Below, piece after piece: positions 48,264-59,600 of a stretch of 64,000 nucleotides of DNA. The translations under genes and the position numbers were made by a program. This stretch comes from Mytilus trossulus (Eukaryota; Mollusca; Bivalvia; Mytilida; Mytilidae). The stretch is from the NCBI RefSeq assembly GCF_036588685.1, contig NC_086379.1, positions 75,919,727 through 75,983,726 on the forward strand. Reading direction: 5' to 3'. The first letter of the stretch is position 1, and the number at the start of each line of letters is the position of its first letter. A model generated the notes under the pieces. That model was given only the letters and a program-made list of their open reading frames with translations. It was not told the DNA's origin and did no database searches.

Positions 48264-49295
48264 AATATTCTGGGCGTATTGCATTTCCGCTAATTATTCA
48301 AAGTCCCAATACTACGTTTCCGCAAATTTAAAGTATACGTTTCCGCAATTTGTATTTATTTCTTTTCCGCAAATTTACCTTGTAAATTATAAAGGTTTGA
48401 ATGTACATATATGATAAAAAAAAAAATTTTTTTTTAATAAAACAAATGTTCTGATCTCAGTATAGCTACAATTTACTAGATATAACTAGTTGACTCGGGT
48501 AAGGATGAGTTAAACTTCATTGAGAAATCTTTGGTTTGGCTTACTTACCAACTGACATGATTAAAGAATGCTTTGTTGAATTAATTGCTCCATCTGACGA
48601 TAAATGCATGAGGTCTGCCGATTATTATATATTTGAATTTTATATGGATGGCAATTGAGATTTTCACCAAGCATTTGGGCATCACCACTGACCCCGAGGA
48701 AAAGAGAACAGCATATGGTGTCGAGTCTTTTAGTGCCTACCTGAACGAGCACTTTTAAGCTAGCCATCCTACCATATTTGTCTTTGTCGATGTGTTATTG
48801 AAACTGAAAACAACATCTTACATAAAGATGAGAACTCTAATTGTAAAAGCACCCGTTCGGAAATATGAAAAGGAGAAGATGGACTTAATTCTTTCCTGAA
48901 CAAAATTCAGAACTTGTAAACGGTGAATGTGCTACTATGGACTTTGCACGACGTGTTGGCTACAAACATTCTGCCAGAACTGACTTATGAACTCATATAA
49001 AGATATTTTTGAACATACGTTAACATACAATTTAATGATGTTTTTAACTTACATGTTATGGTATCCTTAAACTTAATGCATATTTATTTTTTATTATAGC
49101 TTTGCTTTCGATCAATAGGTATTCCTTAATTATTTGCGGAAAAGTCATATTTTGTTTTTTCCGGAATAGTAACTTTTTTTCCGGAAAAGTAAAATATTTA
49201 TTTGCGGAAACGCAATTTTTTTTTTCCGGAAACGTCATCTTTTTTTCGCGGAAAAGTAATGCCCATTTGCGGAAACGTAAAACGCCGAATATTCT
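48264..49295 (+). mobile_element. Innermost iteron MULE, decayed
   Basis: The element is 48272-49287 (1016 bp), flanked by AATATTCT at 48264-48271 and 49288-49295 (a ninth base, G, also matches). The left tip is GGGCGTATTGCATTTCCGC. The right tip read inward is CGGCGTTTTACGTTTCCGC. Subterminal copies of ATTTGCGGAAACG or its complement stand at about 48282-48374 and 49132-49287. Tips starting GGGC (left) and CGGC (right) are the same as in the intact MULE at 9932-12423, although the iterons differ. Inside is a broken transposase C-terminus. Confidence 0.85.
48590..48990 (+). pseudogene. Broken MULE transposase C-terminus
   Basis: Across several frames the plus strand reads YGVESFSAYLNEHF, stop, ASHPTIFVFVDVLLKL, TSYIKMRTLIV, APVRKYEKEKMDL. 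This aligns with residues 372-430 of the intact transposase at 10349-12230 (GPESFHAHYNEQF, SHPSIYTFLDTIIKL, TYIKIRSLNI). Stops and frameshifts interrupt it, and the catalytic N-terminal part is absent. It is related to, but not a recent copy of, the intact gene. Confidence 0.8.
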
Positions 49296-50006
49296 GCTAA
49301 TAAATCAATGAAAATCTGCAAAAATATTTTTTATTTTAATATTTTTGAGCAGGAAAATGTGCAGAATATGACATTATACCTCTTATTTTACCTGTATTTT
49401 TTTAATTAAAGATACAACATTGTATATTCTGCTATTAACTCAAGAAAAATGTGCAAAGATATTTTTGATTTGATATAATTTTGAAGGAAAGTGTATTGAA
49501 ATTGACAAATATAAAAAAGGCAAAAATATGTATTACTTTTATAATTTATTAACAAAAAGTTTTAATTGTTGTCACATTCTGAAAAATAATAAATTAAAGA
49601 AGAATATAAATATTCTTATTATTTAAATAAATCAATGCTCTGAAATTAATATAACAAATGTCCAATTAGTTGTAACAAATAGAATATAAATGCAACTGCA
49701 GCTTAACAAATGCACAATTTAAACAGTAAACCTGTCTCTAAAAGCTCTGAAAGGTAGCATTTTCTTATTTTTAAAACAAATCAGAAGCTAAGTAAGGATA
49801 CATCGCTAAAGAAATTCAGTAACAGCTTCATTTAGAAAAAAAATATGAGACAGCAACCAACAACACAGATGGTATTCCCAACTTTATTAAGTGTATTTGT
49901 TGAAAGGCACAGAAATGTTGACTACAAACGTATGATAAAGAAAATGAAACATCACTTGATTTAAAGTACGAGCCGCAGTATAACCTCTTGTTCCACCCCA
50001 ACTCGT

Positions 50007-50351
50007 TGAGGACGTTTTGCAAAAAAGTTTAGAAGACATTGGTGAAGCTGACAAAATACTTGCTACAACATTATTGACTGATTATGTGACCGAATTCTGG
50101 GTTGAAGTATATCGCTTTCTATGGAACACCAAAATTATGATGAGACTCCAACATGCCCATCCTACGAGATAAGTGAGCTAATGAAGAAGTACCAGGCACT
50201 AATAGAAAGAAATGTTATCCAGTATGCAGCAGGAGGAGCCCGCCCACCAAAAAGAAGAAGATTCAAAGTAATAGACACCAGATACCAACAAGGAATCGTC
50301 AGAGTGATAGACTATTCTGACATAGCATCCCATCATCTCAATTTCAATTGA
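50007..50351 (+). pseudogene. Second MULE transposase C-terminal relic
   Basis: One frame gives DVLQKSLEDIGEADKI and LLTDYVTEFWVE. After a frameshift near 50120-50160 another gives YEISELMKKYQALIE and GGARPPKRRRFKVIDTRYQQ. This order (an aromatic WxE-like segment, then a conserved PPxRRR tail) is typical of MULE transposase C-termini in animals. The open frame 50121-50351 is its last piece. It belongs to the middle element (48121-50925). Confidence 0.65.
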
Positions 50352-51407
50352 ACAACTTAATGAAATATTGTTTAAGTGTCTTTTTAAATATAATGTTTTG
50401 CCATTTTGTCAAATTGATATGATATATATTAAATATTCTATTGCCCTTTAGTATACATACAGTGCCCATGGTAAACCTTATTACTTATTTTACCATGATA
50501 GTGGTTTATTTATTCCCTATGGAATGCACTTATAAACTTTGATTCATATACATGTATCATATAAATTATGTTTGCAATATTTGTATTGTCGTATTTATAT
50601 CATGAAAATCATTCAGAAACTAAAAAAATGTGAAGACACTTTTATTACTGAATGTCATTCAATTGTTTTGTCTTTAGTTGTATGTTATATGATAATATTG
50701 AATTGATACCAAATTATTGAGAGAAAACCTTTTTGATTTATTTATTATTTTTCTAAAAAAATCATAATAAAAAATAAGTAAATATAGTAAGAAAACACTG
50801 ATAAACTATATACCTAATTTGGAACAGACTATACAATTGTATGCTCATTAAACCTTTTGTCTTTTTTGTTTTCTTTGCTGTTAGATAATTGGTAGGATTA
50901 AAAGTGGGCAAACCAGGAGTAAACCGTATAAATCATGAAAATTTAATCTCCATATTTTTTCCATTCATTTATATAGTTTTGTTTGATAGATTTTTATAAG
51001 ATTTTTCATTGAACACCAAAATATTCCTAATATCATATTAAACAAATATCAGAATACAAAATCAAGACTTGATAATTTTTACCATTTTATATTTATTACC
51101 TTAAAATGTGTGTTTTAAAGATTGATGTAATTTATTTAATACAGTAATTAACTGTGACAATTTTTTTTTCATACTTATTTTTATTATACAATACTCTTCA
51201 ATTTTATGTATTTTACCAATTTGTAATGAAAAGTAATGTACTGTAATGGAGGCATTACATCAATTTTTAACTAAAGTAATCATTACATTACATGTAATTG
51301 TAATGCAGAAAATGTGCATTACAAATTACTTTGCATTACATCCAAAAAATGTAATATTACAATGCATTACAATTACAAATTACCATTACCCCAGGCCTGT
51401 GACCAAC

Positions 51408-53617
51408 CATAAAAATGAGGTCAAGGTCAGATGAAACTGCCCGACTGATGTACACCACATACGACTGCTTAAAGTATATGATAAACTGACCTTATATAAC
51501 ATTGATAATTGACCCATATATTGACGTCAACGCCGGGTGAACTCTGTTTAACAGACAAGTTAAAAGCAAATTATATATATACCAAATATAGTTATCCAAT
51601 TACTCATAATAAGGGAGAAATTCACTTAACAAAATATTTTCAAGCAGTCACTATGGGTCAAGAACAAGGGTCATATGACATAAGTGTCTGCATAAAAGGT
51701 ATGAAGCATCCAGGTTTTCTACCTTTTGAGATATAAAGCTTTAGACAAATAGTTTTCACTGCTCAAATGAATGTCAGATAGTAACCCCTGTCTGGAAAAC
51801 ACAGACTTTCAGAGGCAAGACAAAAATGCCATGAAAATTCCTTACATAAACAGCAAAGTAAAAAAATTACATGTATGCTATCAACACGAAGTAGATAAGT
51901 AACTGACTTGAAAAAGTGGCACATGTTATATGGCTTACCATTGAACCTTTGTACCAAATATTAAGAAGTGCTGATTTGCAGTGTGACAAATTTCTTAATG
52001 TTCATCTATCTCAAATTGGTTTAACAGTCCCAGTGGTCATGTTTAACCTTTGGTGATGATACCCTACAAATGATAATTAAAGTACCAGTAAAAAAGTTAA
52101 AACAGAATCTATTTGAGACATAAGTATTTAAACTATGAGGTCCTGTCGTCCTTATTCAGACGCATTTCCAGTGGGTGGGTTCCGGGGTTTGAACCCCCCC
52201 TTTTTTTGGACGATCAATGCATTTGAATGGGGACATGTAATTGGAACCCCCCTTTATGTCCTGGGTTAGGAACCCCCCTTTAAAAATGGCTGGATCCACC
52301 CCTGTTATTAAAGGAACTTTAAGCATGACACATATTTTCATTTTATTTCTTTTTATTATGTAACAATTTGTATACAATTCAACAAGATCAAAATAAAATA
52401 ACAGTAATATCACAGTTTAAATACTAGAACATTAACTGAGTAAAAAAATCACATTTTATATCACATGATGAGTAACAATATATAACAACTGATTGAAAAT
52501 TAATATAACAAGTCATTTGCTTTTGAATAAATACACAAACAAGTTATTCATTTTTGTACAGTATTCTTCAATAAAAATTTAGGGGACTATTGGAAATCTA
52601 AATTGACCCTTTCTAGATTTAGGTTTGACTGAACAATGAAAAAAAAAAGAAACTATAAATAAATATATGTATTTACATATATGTAAAGAGAATGTTTTTT
52701 TAAAGACATTTTTTGTGTATTTTATAAAAAGTAACTTTGAAGGACAAAACAGAACACTTATTCATAAAATGACAATGCACTTCAATAACACAGCTACAAA
52801 CAAATAACAATACTGACAAATAAAAATATTTCCAGCCAACTTGTACCAGCAGATAACTATTAACAAGTGTTATGATTTACCTATTTGCAGTAAAATAAAA
52901 GAAGAAGAAAGGTAATGGATAGTATCATAAATTATTGCAATTTGTATAAAAAGAGATGTGGGTTACATAGATCAATAGGGCTGTATAGCCAGTCAAGGTC
53001 GTTAAAAACTTCCATTTGTTGTGTAGATCAATAAGACAGCAATAAATCCAACAAAAATATCTACAGATATAAGTGTATGTATACTGTACTGGGTTAATAT
53101 CATAAGACTTCTTTTAAATCTTTGCTTTATAACTTATAGAACATCAAATATGCTAAACTTATATGTCAATAAATAATAACGGAGGTGAGTTGCACATCAA
53201 CAATGTATATACATAAATTCTAAAAAGTATGGGCTTTAGGTTGTAATTTGAACACAACACTCCATAAAATATGATCAATGTTCAATCTTAGATATTTCAC
53301 ATTGCTTTATTTGATTTGTAGCATGTGTAAGATCTGAAAACATCCCAAAAACAAGAAATAAAATATAACCCCTTATGGGATTTTTCCACGTCTCACACAA
53401 GCTACCAACAAATCTTACAGAGCAAGTGAAAGAACTGATTATAATCAGATAGATCAATATTGTACAGAAGATTGATCATAATTGGTACATACTTGGGAGT
53501 ATGCCTGCTAATAAAATACACATTTGGTATATGCTTGAACACAAAAAGTATATATCTGTTTCTGATACTGACAATTCTTAAACTTTTTACCAGTTGCTTC
53601 AGTGATACATTTTTAAT
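51408..53617. other. Flank and possible 3' UTR of the right-hand gene
   Basis: It contains a GGATCC-type repeat (52160-52305). The AT-rich part from about 52320 to 53617 may be the 3' UTR of the minus-strand gene that stops at 53618. No other gene was recognised. Confidence 0.4.
52160..52305. mobile_element. GGATCC-type MITE, second copy
   Basis: It shares the core 'gatcaatgcatttgaatggg' and the 'aaatggctggatcc(a/g)cccctg' right end with 36650-36795. The left end reads 'ttccagtgggtgggttccgg', so the tip is altered. Confidence 0.65.
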
Positions 53618-56600
53618 TTACTGAGTAATCATAGCTGACAAAAGTCTTGAAGCTTTGACATTTTTGCCATACAGTGTACTAGTTGTACCATCAGCCAAAT
53701 CTGTAAGGGTGTGTGTGACTCTATGCTGGTCAGGATATATGGTACTGGTTTCAACAATGACAGTACTGGCAAATGCTGCTCTCTCATCCACTTTATTCTG
53801 AAAGAATGGGAAGTTGGATTATTGAAAAATGTGGACACACATAAATGTCTCTCTTGCCTAACTATTATTAATTTATGACCAATAGTAATACAATTTTTTC
53901 AATTTTTTATTTTTGAAACCTTCACTAGTCTATTCTTCTACATACACTTATAATGTTTATTTCTGTTTTTACTTCATGTTTCCAAATATAATTGCTAACA
54001 TTACATTATTATCCAGAATTTTAAACTTAAATAAAAGCCTGAAATGGGGATACAGTCAGAAAATTACACTGTTTTAAAATGCTATCTGATATACAGCATG
54101 AAATATCACACATGTATTTAAACATCTTGAGTACACTAAGATTACCAAGTTTGTTTATACCTTTAACTTCTGTTGATCTGTCTCTGAAGTCACTGCTATA
54201 ATTCTTGGATAAGTGTCTTCATCAATTTCCTGTGAGTAGATTTTAGCATCTGAAATTATTACCATCATAAAATTTTAAAATCTGCACAACTGCCATATCT
54301 CTATGGCATATTTTTTTCTCTAAAAAATGGATTATAAACAAAAAAGTTGATTTCTTCATTTTTCACACTTATGTTTGGAATTAGCATTTTAGTTCAATTT
54401 CTATGGAAAACACATTTTCTTGTACATTTTTTATGAAAATCCATTCTACTTTTCATTATATTTAAATTTACCCATGACAAAAGCTTCTGTGCTATTATTT
54501 TCAATCTGCTATATGAGTATCAATGTTGTAGGCCTAATGTTGACATCTAAATGTGTTTTTTTTGTTCTATGTGTCATAGGTTTTCTGTCTCGTTTATATA
54601 TATCCTACAATTCTGTTTAGATACTGTATTATACTTTGAAACTCAGTCTGTTTTCAAAATATATCTTTCCACATGAAATCTGCACAATTGAAATTTTGAT
54701 TTTTTTACTACTATCATCATAATCAAATTTACAATATCTATGGTTTTTACTGGGCTACGAAACTAGTTATAATACACTTTAAAGAGTTGACATGATTTAA
54801 TACAATGTAAATGTTTGTCTCCAAAGAAAATGAACACACCTAAATCATATGATTTATGTAAATATGTATTAAGAAGTAAATTGATGATAGTTATCTACTC
54901 TTACCGCCTGATTCATTGTAACATTGTGGTACAGAATGGAAGGATGTATGCAGTTTCTTCAGCTGTTTATTTCTGGAGTTTTCCAACTTCATTGAATCTG
55001 AGCTTATATCACTATCATACTGTTTATGTTTGTAGTCTGGTTGCCTGGGAGTGTTCTGTCTGAAAAACTCTTCCCTTTTGCTGTAATTTGGGGTATAATT
55101 TGGGTTATAGCTATCATTGTATGATTGCCATTGTTGATTTTCTGATTGTTTACTAATTCTCTTTTTTTCTTTACTATAGAAGTCATCTTTTAAAGAAGCC
55201 GATTTCTGTTTTATTTCAACAACTCTTTTGTCTTCTGATTTGTGGTACTGGTCCCTGAGTGGTTTAATATAATCTGGATGCTTTTTCTTTGAACTGGTAC
55301 TTCTATATTCTGGGGGCTTATGACTTAATTTATGTGTATCGGGATTTATTTCATCATCAATATAGAACTCTTCTACATCATACTGAAGTTTCTTTTTATT
55401 CTGTAACATAAAAATAAATATATACATGTATTGATTAGCACAAAGCTAGTATGTCTTAATGTTCAAATTGGAGATCAGACCCTGAAGATCTGCTTGCTCC
55501 AACATATGTCATATGTTTTGTAAAAATTACTGTGATTGGCAAATGCAGTAACAGTTAAAATTGTTGGATCCTGATTGATGAAGTTTAAAAAAAAATATCT
55601 TTGAGAATCTAAAGGACTGTGGTTAATCTATTTTGTTATTCTCAAAAACAAATACTAATTGAATAGATAAATGATCAATATAATTTCAAAACTACAAATC
55701 TATAGATACAGAGAAAAACAGTACCTGGATTTTCTTTTTTGATTTTGGTTTCTTCTGAGATGTGCTTGGTGTAATTCTCTCATCATCAAACAAAAGTGGA
55801 CTCATGTTTTCTGAGAGAAAAAAAGTTGTTTGTATAACAAATTAGAATATTTTTAATAAAAAAAACAGTAAAAAACTTCAATGTTGTCTCAAAAACTATT
55901 TGGTATTGACATTTGAATAAAATAAAAGATTTAAACTTGTTTATAAAAGCTATGCATTCAAGACCCTAATGCTTCTAGATTTCCCAATTATAATATTATA
56001 ATCATTTACATTATATTTTTTAACCCTTTCGCTGATGAGTCCCGGTTTACCGGGATTCACGCTTCAGACTGCTGACGATGAGTCCCATTTTACCAGGATC
56101 GGAATACCTCTTTTATATTTCCCGCTTAAAACAGTGCAAACATGAGTTATCTTTCTTTGATAAATACCAGGAATGAAAGTGTAAACATGACGCTTCCGTT
56201 TGTTGAAAACCATGTCAAAATCAGAGGAAATTTACGGAATTTACAAGAATTTGAATTGAGGGAACATTTTATTTGAAAGAATATGGAAGAATAGAAGCCA
56301 AACTGGTATACTTTTTTGACATAAAATGTCGTTTTATGTACAAAACACTTGGAAAGGACATTGTTCAGAGTGAGGAATTTGTACAGCCTCATAAAAATTT
56401 TCAAAATTTTGCTGTTTTGGGTTAAAAAATTACGATGTGGGGTCAAAGACCAGAATTTTGAGAATTTCACCTAGATAATGCCGAAAATTTGAAAATTTGA
56501 ATATTTTATGAATTTTTTTTTTTACAAAACATAAACAAAACTGTGAACATGGTGTTAGTGAATAAAATAAATACACAAAAAACTACAAACAAGTTTTTAT

Positions 56601-59600
56601 TGACATTTATTATGAAGATCTCCCACTTGAGTAAAAGTAGCCAGGGAAGCCATCGTCTCAGAGTAGCTTCTGTCTGGACAACAATCGGGGAAAGGGTTAT
56701 TTTAAACATACTTTGTTACAAGATAAAGCAATAATTCAGAATATTAAAGTTTGCAATTAGCACATATGATGTACAAACAAGACACATTATCACAAGAAAT
56801 TTTCTTTACTCCTGCTCTTTTATCTATAAATTCCTCCTGCTATCCAAAAAGTTAAGTTTAAATTGTATTTATTCCTGAGTGTCAAAACATATCTAGTATT
56901 CTAATTCACTTTGAAAAACAAAATATTGTTCAACTTTGCAAATAAATACCTTGCTTCTTTTCATCTAATGCTTCAAAGACTTCTTGTGATAAAGTGCTTT
57001 GTATTCTAAACAATTCATTATCAATCCAGTCCGACACTTCATCAGAATCAGGACCACTAGAATCCTTTTTATCTATGTAACAAAATTAAATATCTATTTA
57101 AGAAAATTTGAAAAGAAACAAGAGCAAATGGTGATGAAGTTAGATATTTTTCAATTCAACATAATCCAAGAAACTGATCGTCAGTATATTAATGCTGCTG
57201 TCTTTAGTCGCAGGCACTTTCTCACTACTCTAAATGATACATTGAAGCCTTCAGAGTTTTTACCCCTCATTTTCTTTTGGATACATTTTGAGATTATCCA
57301 TTCTTCTTTGAAAACTGTGATGGATTTACAGACACTCTAAACATCAATACAGAGGGGGGATAGGACCTTTATTGGGACTCCGGGATCAGGTTTTTTTAAG
57401 CTCAGGATTTGGGTATTGACCCTTTTGGGATCTGGGAATTCTTTTTTTTCAAATTTCGGGATTTTGTGTTTTTAAGCCTAGGATTTCAAGATCAGGACCC
57501 CTCCAATCCCCCTCATCAATACAAGATCCTGATTTTTATTTTAACATCAATATTGAATATTTTTAAAGATAAAGTTTGAAAAGTCCAAATAAGGGCAGCA
57601 CTCACAAAAGTCTGACAATTTCATCACAGGAGAAGTCATCTACATTAAGCATGTCTAAACTATTTTTAGTATACCAACCATTTATTTACTGAAGTGAGGT
57701 GCAGGATTAAATCAAGTCAATGTGATTTTTTAGAAAATACTACAAATCTACATTCCAATCAAATCAAAAATCTTTATTAAAGACCTCTTTATAATCTATT
57801 TATTATCTTGATTACCCTTGCACTCCTCAGGAGAAACTGTTGTAAGACTGCTGCAATTGGTTATTTCACATTCATCAGATTGACGTCTAGGTTCTTTAGA
57901 AACTCTAAGTCCTAATGAAAATGCACATATAAATATTAAATCTTTTCAGTATCAATAAAATTGAAATGGAAATGGGGAATGTGTCAAAGAGACAACAACA
58001 CAACAAAAGAGCAGAAAACAGAAATCTACTTTGTTTAAATTCACCATTTTTTTCTGAAGAAGTTATTAACCTTTTCCGTTGTTTCAGACATATGTTCAGA
58101 CTTTATAAAGTTTTGGTAAAAACAAACATAAATTATGCAGAAATACTGATCTATTGAATGAAACATATATTGGGCTGTGACAAGTTATTTTGTGATGTTT
58201 GGTTGCTGTTTCCTTGCTTTTATCTCCACATCTCCTTAATTTATTTTAAATATGTCTAAAACTCAATTATTTTTTCTATATTACACAATATTCTATCAAT
58301 TATATGGTACAATAACTCACAACTCAGCCATACTTTATAAAGAGTGGCTGTATAGTCTATAAGTTTGTTGTTGTTTTCCCATTTTCTTCCATTAAATGAT
58401 ATCAATGTGTAACACAAATTTAGATTTAGAAATGAAAATCAAAATTGAAGATACAGCATTGAAAAATCTATTTTTTTGTGCTCTCCTTTTTATAATTAGT
58501 TCCATAATAAAGGAGAAATAATCCCCCCCAAAAATGTGTTAAATCCAAACTATGGTTGGTTTAACAATTGTATTGGCTGTTTTTTTTCTATTTTATATAT
58601 TGCATTAGATTGTTGTACACATGAAATAAAGTAATGACTTTACTGCTATATAGTGAATTACACAAATAATGTACTACACAAAATGTTGCAATATACTTAA
58701 TGGTGGTGCATGTAAAATCAAAATTGAAAACTTTATTTCATTTGTAAAACTATCTTTTGGCAATATACAAATACAAAGAGAACTGCTAACACATTTCATT
58801 TTGGGTTTCTTTAATATGTAAGTATCTTTTGGCGGATAAAAATACCTTGATTGTTGCAGTTTTCTGGACTACAACAAGGACTGATGTTCTGTATGTTAGG
58901 ATAAATAGATTGAACCTGAAAATTAAATTTGTACGAAGAAGTTCTTGTCAACAGGTAGCAACCATTACATTGTTATCCGCATGCAAACAACAAATTGTAC
59001 CCTTCAAAAAAAGTTGCTCTTTATGTTACATTTATAGGCAAATCTTATGTTAATCAAGTTATCTGTATATTCCTCTAGATGATTTAGTTCAAACATTTCA
59101 TTTTCCTAAATGCACAAAAAGAATACAACTTATGACACTTGTGCTATCTTCAATAGTAGTCCCATAAAAAAAATCATATGTGCATCAAAATAAAACGACA
59201 AAAAGAAGGGTGAGCCCACAGACAAAAAAAAATAATGCCCCTTAGCTTAAGAAAACATAGTCTTCATTTTACCAGTAATGTTTTCCATATTGTTTCACCT
59301 AGATTAAAACAGTGCATGATGTATTGTGACATGTAGATAAAATACCTTACAGTTCAAAAATAAAACATTTCAAATGGTGTACCTAACTAGAATAAAATAT
59401 ATGTTGTAAAAAGACTGATACTGACAAAGGCTATTTTGAAGTTAAAATACTTTTCTTTCACAACAATACTATTTAATATTTTTGATGTCTATTCTTTTTT
59501 ATCATTATTCTTATTTTTTTTAAATAATCAATACTGCATACCTGATGATGAAGGCCGATATCAACAGTAGAAAGCTTTCCTTTGAGTAAATCTTGCTGAA

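Larger units (their letters stand above)
48113..50933 (+). mobile_element. Middle-level MULE-like element
   Basis: The element is 48121-50925 (2805 bp including the inner insertion). The exact 8-bp duplication GTATAAAT is at 48113-48120 and 50926-50933. The 29-bp inverted ends (48121-48149 and 50897-50925) match at 26 positions, 22 of them in one perfect inner block (TCCTGGTTTGCCCACTTTTA plus AT). Its transposase is reduced to a C-terminal relic at 50007-50351. It inserted into the hAT element and later received the iteron MULE at 48272-49287. Confidence 0.82.
47216..51407 (-). mobile_element. hAT-type element hosting two nested MULEs
   Basis: The element is 47224-51399. Its tips are the palindromic CAGGCCTG followed by GGG, in inverted orientation at both ends. 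The 8-bp flanks CGACTAAC (47216-47223) and TGACCAAC (51400-51407) differ by two transitions, a good candidate for an aged hAT target duplication. Both subterminal regions (47237-47380 and 51228-51385) are packed with TAATGCATTACA / ATTACAATTAC motifs. Without the nested insert it is about 1.4 kb, with only a transposase C-terminal relic on the minus strand. Confidence 0.78.

Noticed and set aside
56040..56105. CTGATGAGTCC strings resembling a hammerhead ribozyme core
   Set aside because: A stem-like part follows the first CTGATGA, but the required GAAA and third-stem pairing are missing. The second string lacks an intact CTGATGA. Better explained as part of the TTAACCC-ended repeat.
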